From CAVPDG01 sp963702535 (GTDB lineage: Bacteria > Chloroflexota > Anaerolineae > Anaerolineales > UBA4823), in the NCBI GenBank assembly GCA_963702535.1, contig CAVPDG010000022.1:186001-250000 (forward strand): a stretch of DNA of 64,000 nt, written 5' to 3'. The notes beneath the pieces are model-generated. The model had not been told where the DNA came from, made no database searches, and saw only the letters and a program-made list of their open reading frames with translations. A program made the position numbers and the translations under genes. Below are positions 8,319 through 17,586 of the stretch, piece by piece (position 1 is the stretch's first letter; every line of letters starts with the position of its first letter).

Positions 8319-9232
8319 TTTCCAAGACCGAATTCCACGCGATGGGTTCGCAGATACTGGTTGCCCTGGACACCCCGGGCGAGCGGACACACCTGCACCT
8401 GGACAGCGTTCCGCGCTGGTTTGAAGCCTGGGAAGCAGCCCTGAGCCGCTTTCGTCCTGATAGCGAGTTGAGCCTGTGCAACCAGCATGCCGGAGAACCC
8501 TTCGCGGTGAGCGCAACGCTGTGGGATGTCTTCGAACTTTCACAAGCAGCTTACCGGCAAAGTGATGGGCTGGTGACCCCGCTGGTGCTGGACGCACTGG
8601 TGGACGCCGGTTACAGCGCCTCTTTTGAGCAGATTACGGAATTTCCGCAAAATGGCAAAGCCAGCCAGCCTGTCACCGACGGTTCACAAATCAAAGTCGA
8701 CGCGCGTCAACGGAACATTCATCTTCCACCCAACGCACACCTGGACTTTGGCGGCGTGGCAAAAGGCTGGGCTGCTTATAAAGCAGCCCAGAAGTTAAAG
8801 CTTTACGGTCCGGTGTTGGTGGATGCCGGTGGAGATATCGCCATCAGCGGATTACAGTTGGATGGACAACCCTGGCCGGTGGGGATCACCGACCCCTTCG
8901 CACCTGACCGGAACCTTTACACCTTGCGTCTGGGGAGATGCGGGATAGCTACCTCCGGTCGTGATTACCGGCGCTGGAGACAAGGCGATAACTGGAAACA
9001 CCACATTATCGACCCGCGCAGTGGCCAGCCAGCTGAAACAGACGTTTTCAGTGTGACGGTCATCGCTCCAACCGTTATGGAAGCCGAAGTGGCTGCCAAA
9101 GTTGCCTTGATCTCCGGCAGCCAGGCCGGTCTTGCCTGGCTGGCGGCCAGACCATCGCTGGCAGGTCTGCTGGTTCTGGAGGACAGAAGCCAGTTACACA
9201 CCCCGAATTTTGAGAGATATATCTGGGAGTGA
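8315..9232 (+). CDS. apbE: FAD:protein FMN transferase (ApbE family)
   Basis: A 305-residue ApbE-family protein. The N-terminal HAMGSQILV, the DFGGVAKGWAA loop, VDAGGDIAISG, GIATSG and HHIIDPRSGQP are all characteristic. ApbE enzymes attach FMN from FAD covalently to Ser/Thr in redox proteins outside or at the cytoplasmic membrane. No lipobox or signal peptide is evident, so its side of the membrane is uncertain. It is coupled to the upstream gene by an ATGA overlap and followed 6 bases later by a ferric-reductase-like cytochrome. The acceptor flavoprotein is not obvious in the window. The frame is intact. Confidence 0.92.
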   Translation: MISKTEFHAMGSQILVALDTPGERTHLHLDSVPRWFEAWEAALSRFRPDSELSLCNQHAGEPFAVSATLWDVFELSQAAYRQSDGLVTPLVLDALVDAGYSASFEQITEFPQNGKASQPVTDGSQIKVDARQRNIHLPPNAHLDFGGVAKGWAAYKAAQKLKLYGPVLVDAGGDIAISGLQLDGQPWPVGITDPFAPDRNLYTLRLGRCGIATSGRDYRRWRQGDNWKHHIIDPRSGQPAETDVFSVTVIAPTVMEAEVAAKVALISGSQAGLAWLAARPSLAGLLVLEDRSQLHTPNFERYIWE

Positions 9233-9238
9233 AAGTCA

Positions 9239-9955
9239 ATGGATAACATTTCAGAACGTGAAAATAATACTGGGGTACTCGCAGCCGTATCGATCATCGT
9301 ACTCGCTGTGATGGCTGCTCTAACCGGCGTATTGTTCGCAGTAAGCCGCTACCCTACAATGCTGCCCGGTCTGGCGAGCTCACTGCTCGGAGCAGAGCCG
9401 AAGGCATACTGGTACATCTCGCGCGCTACCGCCCTGACCGCCTTCTTCTTACTATGGCTTTCCATGGCAATGGGGATATCCATCACAAACAAGCTGGCAA
9501 AAATCTGGCCTGGTGGTCCAACCGCCTTTGATCTGCACGAGTTTATCAGCCTGTTGGGTATTGCATTTGCTCTCTTTCACGGCGTGATCCTGATGGGCGA
9601 CCATTACATTCATTACGGTTTGACCCAGGTGCTCGTCCCGTTCAGCAGCCAGCAGTACAAACCATTTTGGGTCGGGCTGGGGCAGCTTTCCTTCTATCTC
9701 TGGGGGATTGTCATGATCAGTTTTTACCTGCGCAAACGCATCAGTTCACCTAACTGGCGTCTGCTCCATTATGCCTCCTACCTGGTTTTTGGGTTGGCTT
9801 TAATCCACGGGATTGTCAGCGGCACCGACACTGGCTTGAGCTGGACCCATGTCCTGTACTGGTCCAGCAGCGCAGCATTATTGTTCCTGCTGATTTACCG
9901 TATCCTGGTCAGCCTCGTTAATAAGCAGAGGCGTGCTGCTGTCATGTCCTCATAA
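9239..9955 (+). CDS. Ferric reductase-like transmembrane cytochrome
   Basis: A 238-residue membrane protein with about six helices and the His pattern of the ferric reductase-like transmembrane domain: LHEFISLLGIAFALFHG in one helix and LLHYASYLVFGLALIHG in a later one. These two His pairs are expected to hold two haems b. There is no attached NAD(P)H/FAD domain, so it would pass electrons between the membrane and a partner, like MsrQ or the cytochrome part of NOX/FRE proteins. It closes the four-gene redox operon and is followed by a strong terminator. The substrate (iron, methionine sulfoxide or other) cannot be told from sequence. Confidence 0.85.
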   Translation: MDNISERENNTGVLAAVSIIVLAVMAALTGVLFAVSRYPTMLPGLASSLLGAEPKAYWYISRATALTAFFLLWLSMAMGISITNKLAKIWPGGPTAFDLHEFISLLGIAFALFHGVILMGDHYIHYGLTQVLVPFSSQQYKPFWVGLGQLSFYLWGIVMISFYLRKRISSPNWRLLHYASYLVFGLALIHGIVSGTDTGLSWTHVLYWSSSAALLFLLIYRILVSLVNKQRRAAVMSS

Positions 9956-9973
9956 ATCTGAGGCGTAAAAATC

Positions 9974-10009
9974 ACACTCCTCGCACGTAGGTTCTCGTGC
10001 GAGGAGTGT
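9974..10009 (+). terminator. Rho-independent terminator of the ApbE operon
   Basis: A perfect 13-bp stem (9974-9986 with 9997-10009) and a 10-base loop, followed by a T-rich stretch (TGCTTTT). An A-run before the stem means it could also stop minus-strand transcripts coming from clpC, whose stop is at 10063. Confidence 0.85.
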
Positions 10010-10062
10010 TGCTTTTCAGGTAAATCCACCCCAACGTTGTGACGGGTATTCGACCCTGAGGT

Positions 10063-12556
10063 CTACGCGATCTCTACCGTCTCAGAGGGTTGGGAAGGCT
10101 CTTCTTCGGTCTTGCGCAGCTTGATATCACCGTCCTCGACATCGATGGTGATGGCTTCTCCATCCTCAAACTCGCCGGACAACAGAGCGTCGGAGAGTGG
10201 GTCCTCCACTTTCTGCTGGATCACCCGGCGCAAGGGGCGAGCGCCCATCTCCGGGTCATAACCTTGGTCGCCAATAAATTCCACGGCTGCGGGTGTGGCG
10301 GTAAGGACTACGCTGTGCTCTGCCAGCCGGCTGGCAACCTTATTCAGCTCGAGATCCACGATCTGCTTGATGTCGTCTTTGTTCAAGGAGCGGAAGACGA
10401 TGACCGAGTCCAGGCGGTTGATGAATTCAGGGCGGAAGACGCGCTTGAGCGAGTTCGAGCAGCTTTTTGCGCATATCATCGTAAGCCATGCGCTCTTCCA
10501 CCTCACCATCCCGCTTGATGTTGAAGCCCAGTGAGGTCTGGCGCTTGATCATGTCGGCGCCTACATTGGATGTCATCACGATCATAGCGTTGCGGAAGTC
10601 CACCTTCCGCCCGCGCGCGTCCGAGAGGTGCCCCTCCTCCATAATCTGGAGCAGCATATTGTGCGCCTCGGGGTGAGCCTTTTCGATCTCGTCGAACACG
10701 ATGATGGAGTAAGGACGGCGGCGCAAAGCTTCGGTGAGCTGCCCGGCGTCGTCATAGCCCACGTAGCCCGGAGGAGCGCCTACCAGCCGGCTAACCGTGT
10801 GCCGTTCCATGAATTCGGACATATCGAACTGGATCAGGGCGTCCTCGCTGCCAAACAGGAAGCGCGCCAGGGCTTTGGTCAGCTCTGTCTTGCCAACGCC
10901 CGTGGGTCCTAAGAAGATGAAGGAGCCGATGGGTCGGCGCGGGTCTTTCAAGCCTGCTCGCGCCCGGCGCACCGACTTGGAGATTGCCTGGATGGCTTCC
11001 TCCTGACCGACGATGTACTGCCGTAGCTCATCTTCCATGTGCAGCAGGCGCAGGGACTCTTCCTGGGCGATCTGCATCACCGGAACGCCGGTCCACATCG
11101 ATACCACTTCGGCGATGTCTTCGGCGGATACCACCGGGCTGTTCGCCCGATCCCAACCGGTACGCAGCCTCTCAAGCTGGTTTTCCAGGGCTTCCTGTCG
11201 CTCCAGCAGCTCTTGGGCATCGTCGTAACGGTTGTCTTCTACCGCCAGAGAGTGGTTCTGGCGGATCTCACGCAGTTGGCTCATCAGCTCTTTGGCTGTC
11301 TTCGCCGACTGGCTCTTGTACATGCGCACACGCGAGGACGACTCGTCGATCAGATCGATGGCTTTATCCGGCAGGAAACGCTCTGTGACATAGCGTGCGG
11401 AGAGGTGTACAGCTGCATCCAGCGCCTCGTCGGAGATGGTCAGGCGGTGGTGCTCTTCGTATGCCGTGCGGATGCCGTGCAGGATCTCGATCGTCTCATC
11501 CTCCGAAGGCTCTTCGACCATGACGGGCTGGAAACGGCGCTCCAGCGCCGCATCGCTCTCGATATGCTTGCGGTACTCAGCCAAAGTTGTGGCGCCGATG
11601 ACCTGCAACTCGCCGCGTGAAAGGGCGGGCTTGAGGATGTTGGCTGCGTCCACCGACGAGCCGGCCGCGCCGGCACCTACCAACATGTGCACTTCATCGA
11701 TAAACAGGATCGCGCCGGAGGATTTAAGCTCGTCAATGACACGCTTCAGGCGCTCTTCGAACTGGCCGCGATACATTGTCCCGGCAACCAGGGAGCCCAC
11801 ATCGAGCTGCAGCACACGCTTATTGAGCAGCGGCACCGGCACATCGGCTTCCATGATGCGCTGAGCCAGTCCCTCAACGATAGCCGTCTTGCCTACCCCG
11901 GGTTCTCCGATGAGAGCCGGGTTGTTCTTGTTGCGGCGAGCCAGGATCTGGATCACGCGCTCAATTTCCATTTGTCGCCCGATGACCGGGTCCAGCTTCC
12001 CTTCTTCCGCCAGGGTAGTCAGGTCGGTAGCGAGCTGGTCGACCATGGGGGTCTTGGGCTTTGCCGCTTCTTGCTTGGGCTTCGGTTCGCTGGGCGTGCT
12101 GCTGCGACGCGCTGCGCTGCTTTCCTGGAGCACACGGCGTGTTTGGCGGCGGATCTGTTCCGGTGTGACGCCGAGCTTGCGTAATACCTCGATGGCAACA
12201 CCTTCGCCATAACGCACCAGACCCAACATCAGGTGTTCGGTACCGATATAGTGATGCCCCATGTGGCGGGCTTCATCGACGGCAAACTCCAATACTTGCT
12301 GGGTGCCCGGCGAGAGGTCCAGCTTCCCGCCGCGATATTGACCCGTGCCAACCATGCGCTCAACCATTTCCTGAACGCGTTCAGCTTCAAGCCCTAATTC
12401 CCGCAAAACTCGCCCGGCAACACCACCTTCCTCCCGGATCAAACCCAGGAGCAGGTGCTCGGTACCAATGTAGTTGTGGCGCATGCGCTCCGCTTCCTGG
12501 TGTGCCAGGCTGAGCACCCTGCGCGCTCGTTGTGTAAAACGTTCCATGCCAGACAA
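10063..12556 (-). CDS. clpC: ATP-dependent Clp protease ATPase ClpC, one frameshift
   Basis: About 830 residues once joined. An N-terminal double Clp repeat (FTQRARRVLSLAHQEA) is followed by AAA-1 with Walker A GEPGVGKTA, a UVR-type middle domain, AAA-2 with GPTGVGKTE, and the C-terminal D2-small domain (RPEFINRLD). ClpC unfolds proteins for ClpP. The frame breaks near 10450: ...RKKLLEL in one frame resumes as LKRVFRPEFINRLD in another, needing removal of one base. As the flanks are perfectly conserved this is probably a consensus error. A GGAGG ribosome-binding site sits 6 bases before TTG at 12556 and 15 before the ATG at 12547, so TTG is the preferred start. Confidence 0.93.
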
Positions 12557-12749
12557 GGAAAACCTCCTACCTTAGAGAAGAGAAACAACACCGATCACAC
12601 CTGGCTGCGTTACTACCAGGATTATGAGATCTTTTGTCCTATTCGATTCTACCAGAGATTATTATCCAAGATGATTTATTAGATAAGAACTCTCTAAGTT
12701 TAACGAAAATCTTAGATACGGATTCCCCTCTCATGTTGCTCAAAAGAAG

Positions 12750-12774
12750 GGAGCGCGCCACTGCGGCGCGCTCC
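12750..12774 (-). terminator. Rho-independent terminator of the S1-like gene
   Basis: A perfect 10-bp GC stem (GGAGCGCGCC and its complement) with a 5-base loop, followed on the minus strand by CTTCTTTTG. It lies 31 bases after the corrected stop of the S1-like gene and ahead of clpC, separating the two. Confidence 0.75.
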
Positions 12775-12804
12775 GGTTTGATTTTCAAGAATTGCCTGCA
12801 ACGC

Positions 12805-14209
12805 TTATTCTTCGGCAGGCGGCTCCGGTTCTATTGCCTCCGGTTCTATCTGCCTCCGGTTCTACTGCCTCCGGTTCTACTGCCTCTGGTTCCATTGCCT
12901 CCGGTTCCATTGCCTCCGGCTCGGCTGGCGCCAGCGGCTCGGGCTCGCCGGATTCCTCAGGTTGCTCAGTCTCTTGGGCTTCTTTCACTTCGCCCGCCAG
13001 TGCCATCTTCCAATCCAGGTCAGCATACGCGGGTGAGTCCACTTTTCTCAGGCTCAACCCGATGCGCCGCCGCTCCGGATCGATCTTGATGATGCGCAAG
13101 GTGACGCTATCGCCCTCTTTTACGACTTCCTTGGGATGGGCAATGCGCTGCTCGCTCAGCTCGGAGATGTGGATCAAGCCTTCCAGGTCTTCGCCCAGGC
13201 TGGCAAAGGCACCAAACTTGGTCAGGTGTGTGATTTTGCCTTCGACAAGCTGTCCTTCTCGCAGGTGATCCACCTTCTTCATCCAGGGATCGGATTGTAG
13301 CTGGCGCATGGATAGACCGATGCGCTTGCGATCCCGGTCAATGCTGATCACTTTGACCTGCACTTCCTGCCCTACTTTGAGAACCTCGTTGGGGTGTTGG
13401 ATGCGTTCCCAGGAAATCTCAGACAGGTGCACCAGCCCATCGGCGCCATCGATGTTGACAAATGCGCCAAAATCCGCCACGCTGGTTACCCGCCCGGTAC
13501 GCACATCGCCTTCGTGCAACCCTTCCAGCAGCCGGTCCTTGAGGACCTCACGGCTCTCCTGCAGCGCCATCCTCTCGGAGAGGATCAGTCGGCGCCGGCC
13601 GCGATCCACTTCGATCACGCGTGTCTTGATCGGTTCTCCAACCATCTTTCCCCAGCGCTGGTCCGGCGTATCGCCGCCCAGGGCGGCGCGACGAACCAGG
13701 CTGATTTGCGATGCCGGCACGAAACCACGCAGCCTTCCTAATGGCACCAGAAGTCCGCCTTTGTTGTAACCGATGATCTTGCTCTCGAATGTGCTGCCTT
13801 CAGCCAGCAGATTCTCGGCGTCTTCCCAGTCCTTCTCCTCGCGCGCCCGCGCGTACGAGAGGACAACATTACCGTTGGGGTCTTCAGGCGAAAGCACATA
13901 CACCGGAATTTCCTGCCCAACCAGGAAGGTTGAGCGTTCTTCCGGCGGTATTTGCTCAAGCTCTCTGCCTGAGATGACACCCTCGGATTTGGTGCCAACA
14001 CTGACAAGGATTTCGTTCTCACCCAGGGTAGCAATTACCCCGGTGCGGATCTCTCCTTGCTTGGGAAAATCCAGAGCCAAGCCCTGTTCTTCCAACAGTG
14101 TTTCCATGGACTGGTTATCACTTACCGGAGATGCAAGATTGTGGGTTTCAACCACCTGGTTATTCTCAGACTCTGCCCCCTGCCCTACGTTCGGCTCTAA
14201 ATGTTCCAT
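12805..14209 (-). CDS. S1 RNA-binding domain protein (RpsA-like)
   Basis: About 468 residues with four S1 domains in tandem (roughly residues 45-115, 130-200, 220-290, 305-375). The later ones carry typical VADFGAFVNI and LTKFGAFASL cores. Members bind mRNA on the ribosome; bacterial rpsA proteins have four to six such repeats. The start ATG at 14209 follows its own promoter (TTGCCA, 17 bases, TATAAT). The C-terminus is an acidic EPEA(M/V/I) pentapeptide repeat. One repeat unit is 16 rather than 15 bases (near 12850), which shifts the frame; removing one base gives a natural end ...EPEPPAEE and stop at 12805-12807. Without correction the ORF runs 20 bases further. Confidence 0.9.
12826..12920 (-). 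repeat. 15-bp tandem repeat encoding EPEAx pentapeptides
   Basis: Six to seven near-identical 15-base units (TGCCTCCGGTTCTAY on the plus strand) encode the acidic tail of the S1-like protein. One unit has 16 bases. Such repeats vary in copy number by slippage and are prone to assembly error. Confidence 0.75.
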
Positions 14210-14249
14210 AATGAATACGTGCTCCAGCTTCGGATTGAGATACCCTAGA

Positions 14250-14278
14250 ATTATAAAGGTTATGCACGAACTTGGCAA
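14250..14278 (-). promoter_or_regulatory. Promoter of the S1-like gene
   Basis: On the minus strand TTGCCA (14273-14278), a 17-base spacer and a perfect TATAAT (14250-14255). Transcription would start about 35 bases before the ATG at 14209. Confidence 0.75.
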
Positions 14279-14281
14279 CCT

Positions 14282-14310
14282 TTGCGGTAAGGTTGAGAGT
14301 GGATTATAAT
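14282..14310 (+). promoter_or_regulatory. Promoter of the ChlI/VWA genes
   Basis: TTGCGG (14282-14287), a 17-base spacer and a perfect TATAAT (14305-14310). It is back to back with the promoter of the S1-like gene. Transcription would start near 14317, only ~12 bases before the ATG at 14329, just enough to include part of GAGGAAA. Confidence 0.7.
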
Positions 14311-14328
14311 GCCTTTCGCGAGGAAACC

Positions 14329-15459
14329 ATGCCAACGATTTACCCATTTACCGCGATTGTTGGTCAGGAGCGCATGAAACGCGCCCTGGTCTTGAATGCA
14401 GTAGACCCGCGCATTGGCGGCGTTTTGATCCGCGGCGAGCGCGGCACGGCTAAATCCACAGCCGCGCGCGCCCTGGCCGCTCTCCTGCCGCGCGTTGCTG
14501 TGGTTAGCGATTGCCGCTTCGGCTGCGATCCCGACCAGCCAACAACCTGGTGCACAGAATGCCGCGAGCGTGTCGCCAGGGGAGAATCGCTTCCCGTTGA
14601 GGAGCGCACCACAGCATTTGTCAACCTGCCCGTCTCAGCCACCGAAGACCGGGTGGTGGGCACCCTGGATATCGAGAAAGCCATCCAGAGAGGCGAGCGG
14701 CGCTTTGAGCCCGGCGTGCTGGCGGCGGCTAACCGCGGTTTATTATATATCGATGAAGTGAACCTCCTGGATGACCATGTGGTGGATGTGCTGCTGGACT
14801 CAGCAGCTATGGGTATGAACATCGTTGAGCGCGAGGGCATTTCCTTCTCGCACCCTGCCCGCTTCATCCTGGTAGGAACAATGAATCCCGAAGAAGGCGA
14901 CCTGCGCCCGCAATTGCTCGACCGCTTTGCCCTCTCCGTCGAGATACTGGGGATTCGGGACGCCCGCGAGCGCGTCCTTATTATGGAGCGCAACTTGGAT
15001 TTCGAGAGCGAAGCCGATGGTTTTCGCCAGCAGTGGCTCCCCAAAGAAGTAGAGCTATCCCACCAGATTGAGCATGCCCGCACCCTGGTGGATCAGGTTA
15101 CCTATACCCGCCGGGATATGCTTTCCATCGCCGCCCTGAGCGCATCTCTCAATGTCGATGGTCACAGGGCAGATCTGGTGATCCTGAAAACAGCCCGCGC
15201 TCATGCTGCCTTCGAGGGTCACAAAGCGATTACCGACCGGGATATCGCCCTGGCAGCAGAGCTTGCCCTGCCGCATCGCATCAAGCGCGGACCCTTCCAC
15301 CAGGCTGAGATGACCATGGAAGACCTGCAGGAACGCATCGAGCAGCTGCAGGGCGCTACGCAAAGCGCTGGCGAGCCAGAGATGGTGCCGGAAAAGGAAC
15401 AGCCCCTATCTGCTGAAAAAAAAAGGGGTGAGCACGGAGATCAAGGAAGAGGTCTCTGA
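14329..15459 (+). CDS. Magnesium/cobalt chelatase ChlI-type AAA+ ATPase
   Basis: About 376 residues. The AAA+ core has GERGTAKST (Walker A), a Cys-containing insertion typical of ChlI/BchI (CRFGCDPDQPTTWCTEC), LLYIDEVNLLDDHVV (Walker B) and the ExxGDLRPQLLDRF sensor region. It works as a motor for metal insertion into tetrapyrroles, with a VWA partner. The start at 14329 follows GAGGAAA. After residue ~360 the gene meets nine A residues (15416-15424). In the present frame it ends at 15459, but with eight A residues it would read straight into the VWA gene, giving a ~683-residue ChlI-VWA fusion like putative cobaltochelatases. No large chelatase subunit (ChlH/CobN) is in the window. Confidence 0.88.
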   Translation: MPTIYPFTAIVGQERMKRALVLNAVDPRIGGVLIRGERGTAKSTAARALAALLPRVAVVSDCRFGCDPDQPTTWCTECRERVARGESLPVEERTTAFVNLPVSATEDRVVGTLDIEKAIQRGERRFEPGVLAAANRGLLYIDEVNLLDDHVVDVLLDSAAMGMNIVEREGISFSHPARFILVGTMNPEEGDLRPQLLDRFALSVEILGIRDARERVLIMERNLDFESEADGFRQQWLPKEVELSHQIEHARTLVDQVTYTRRDMLSIAALSASLNVDGHRADLVILKTARAHAAFEGHKAITDRDIALAAELALPHRIKRGPFHQAEMTMEDLQERIEQLQGATQSAGEPEMVPEKEQPLSAEKKRGEHGDQGRGL

Positions 15460-16381
15460 CCAACCACCCTCCCAGCCCAGCCCGCAAAACGTATTTGATA
15501 CCGGCAGGGCGAATTGGTGGGAAGGCGGGCAGCCGGTCAAGATTGGTCAGTCATTCGTCCCCCGCAAAATCGAAAAACCGTTGGATAAGATCACCCGCCG
15601 CCTGGGTGGAAAACGCTCGCGCACCCTCACCGACCGCAAGCGTGGCCGCTACATACAGGCGCGCCCTTCGCCCGGAAAGGCAGATGACCTGGCATTCGAT
15701 GCCACCCTGCGTGCTGCTGCCCCGTTCCAAAAAGAGCGCATTGAGCTGCGCAAGCGCGTGGCGTTTGCCGTGCGCTCCAACGATTACCAGCGCAAGGTGC
15801 GCGTCAAGAAAGCCGCTAACCTGGTGCTCTTCGTCGTTGACGCTTCCTGGTCTATGGCTGTGGCTGAGCGCATGGCTGCCACCAAGGGCGCTATCCTTTC
15901 TCTGCTCACCGACGCCTACCAGCGCCGGGACAGGGTCGGTATGGCCGTCTTCCAAAAAGACCGTGCCACCCTGGTCTTGCCGCCCACGAACTCTGTCCAG
16001 CTGGCGCAGCGCGCCCTGGCAGATATCCCGGTTGGCGGGAAGACTCCCCTCTCCGCTGGCTTGCTGTTGGCTTACCAGGTGATCGAAAAAGAGCGCATTG
16101 TCCATCCCGACGTGATGCCGCTGATCATCCTGCTCACCGACGGCGCCGGCAATGTCTCCATGAGCAATCTGCCGCCCCAAGAAGAAGCCCACCGGATTGC
16201 CAGGCAGATCACTGAAGATAAGATCCGCAGCGTGGTGATCAATATGGAGCACGCCGCCTTCGACCAGGGCTTGGCGCAGTCTCTGGCTGACCAGCTCGAA
16301 GCCCCCTGCTACACCTTGAGTGAGCTAAAAGCCGAGGCGTTGTATCAAAAGGTGCGCGAAGAGATGCGCGCTTCATCCTGA
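15428..16381 (+). CDS. VWA-domain chelatase subunit (ChlD C-terminal-like)
   Basis: 317 residues from a GTG at 15428. A basic linker (residues ~40-115) leads into a von Willebrand A domain with the MIDAS motif DASWSMA (DxSxS), then GGKTPLSAGL and ILLTDGAGN, the standard ChlD/BchD C-terminal fold that docks onto the ChlI ring. It overlaps the ChlI ORF by 32 bases and lies in the +1 frame. Either it is a separate, coupled subunit or the C-terminal half of a fusion broken by a miscounted A-run. The aminotransferase gene starts 20 bases downstream, so they may share a transcript. Confidence 0.87.
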   Translation: MSTEIKEEVSDQPPSQPSPQNVFDTGRANWWEGGQPVKIGQSFVPRKIEKPLDKITRRLGGKRSRTLTDRKRGRYIQARPSPGKADDLAFDATLRAAAPFQKERIELRKRVAFAVRSNDYQRKVRVKKAANLVLFVVDASWSMAVAERMAATKGAILSLLTDAYQRRDRVGMAVFQKDRATLVLPPTNSVQLAQRALADIPVGGKTPLSAGLLLAYQVIEKERIVHPDVMPLIILLTDGAGNVSMSNLPPQEEAHRIARQITEDKIRSVVINMEHAAFDQGLAQSLADQLEAPCYTLSELKAEALYQKVREEMRASS

Positions 16382-16400
16382 TCTGGAGAGCTGTAGCCTT

Positions 16401-17558
16401 ATGCCATCCATTGCTTCGCGAATGAGCTTGTTTCCCGATTCGGCCATCAGCGAGATGACCGCGCTGGCGGTGCAGTGCGGCGCCATCAACCTGGCGTCGG
16501 GATTCCCCGATTTCGACCCGCCTGTGGAATTGTTAGAAGCTGCCGCAGTCGCCTTGCGCGACGGTTATAACCAGTACCCCGACCCATCCGGAGCGCCGGG
16601 TCTCCGCCAGGCGCTGGCTGCCAAGCAAAGCCGCAGAATGGGCATCGATCTGGATCCTGACGTGCACGTCACTGTCACCTGCGGCAGCACCGAAGCGATG
16701 CTGGCATCCTTGATGGTCACCTGCAATCCCGGTGATCAAGTCATCGCCTTTTCACCCTTCTACGAGACCTACGGCACCGATTCGATCCTTTGCGGAGCGC
16801 ATCCGCTTTTCGTTCCCCTCCATCCGCCGGATTTCACATTCGATCCCATTGAGCTGCGCCACGCCTTCCAGAAGGGGGCAAAAGCGCTGATCCTGTGCAA
16901 CCCGTCCAATCCCACCGGGCGGGTCTTCACGCCTGCCGAGCTGGATGTGATTGCCAGCCTGGCGCAGGAATTCGATGCCTTCATCATCACCGACGAAGTT
17001 TACGAGCATATCGTCTACGCGCCGCACCAGCATACCTATATTGCCAGCCTGCCGGGCATGTTCGAGCGCACGCTCTCTTGCAGCTCGCTCTCCAAGACCT
17101 ACGCCGTCACCGGCTGGCGGCTGGGCTACATCATTGCCCCGCCCAGGTTAAGCGAGGCGCTGCAAAAGATGCACATTTACCTGACCATCGCCGCGCCTGC
17201 TCCGCTCCAGGAAGCGGCAAGGGTTGCGCTCAATTTTCCCGAGTCTTACTACCAGCAATTGCAGAGCGACTATACCCGCCGGCGAGACCTCTTTTTGAGC
17301 TACGTAAACCGGGCAGGACTGACCGGCAGCCCTCCTGAAGGCGCTCACTATATCCTGGCGGATATCTCCGCCTTTGGCTACCCAGACGATATGCAGTTCT
17401 GCAAATGGCTGGCAAGGGAGATCGGCGTGGCTGGCGTTCCCGGCTCCAGCTTCTTTCACGAGCCGGTGCACAACCTCATGCGCATGAGCTTTGCCAAAAC
17501 CGACGCCACCCTGGTGGAGGCTGGCGAGCGCTTGTTGCGCCTGAAAGAGCGCGCGTGA
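16401..17558 (+). CDS. Class I/II PLP-dependent aminotransferase
   Basis: 385 residues with the complete fold-type I pattern: NLASGFPDFDPP near the N-terminus, GSTEAMLASL, CNPSNPTGRVF, IITDEVYEH and the PLP-lysine motif SSLSKTYAVTGWRLG (Lys near residue 232). It resembles the methionine/kynurenine/glutamine-pyruvate aminotransferases of the Iγ subgroup; the precise amino acid cannot be assigned from sequence. It follows the VWA gene by 20 bases and precedes the M1 lipoprotein peptidase by 28, so it is probably in one plus-strand transcript. Intact. Confidence 0.9.
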   Translation: MPSIASRMSLFPDSAISEMTALAVQCGAINLASGFPDFDPPVELLEAAAVALRDGYNQYPDPSGAPGLRQALAAKQSRRMGIDLDPDVHVTVTCGSTEAMLASLMVTCNPGDQVIAFSPFYETYGTDSILCGAHPLFVPLHPPDFTFDPIELRHAFQKGAKALILCNPSNPTGRVFTPAELDVIASLAQEFDAFIITDEVYEHIVYAPHQHTYIASLPGMFERTLSCSSLSKTYAVTGWRLGYIIAPPRLSEALQKMHIYLTIAAPAPLQEAARVALNFPESYYQQLQSDYTRRRDLFLSYVNRAGLTGSPPEGAHYILADISAFGYPDDMQFCKWLAREIGVAGVPGSSFFHEPVHNLMRMSFAKTDATLVEAGERLLRLKERA

Positions 17559-17586
17559 GCCTGCCCACCGGGCTTTTCTCTACACA

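Noticed and set aside
1942..16381. Idea that the organism is a phototroph
   Set aside because: A PucC-like transporter and a ChlI/VWA pair alone do not show it; both occur in non-phototrophs and no reaction centre, antenna or bch biosynthesis gene is in the window.
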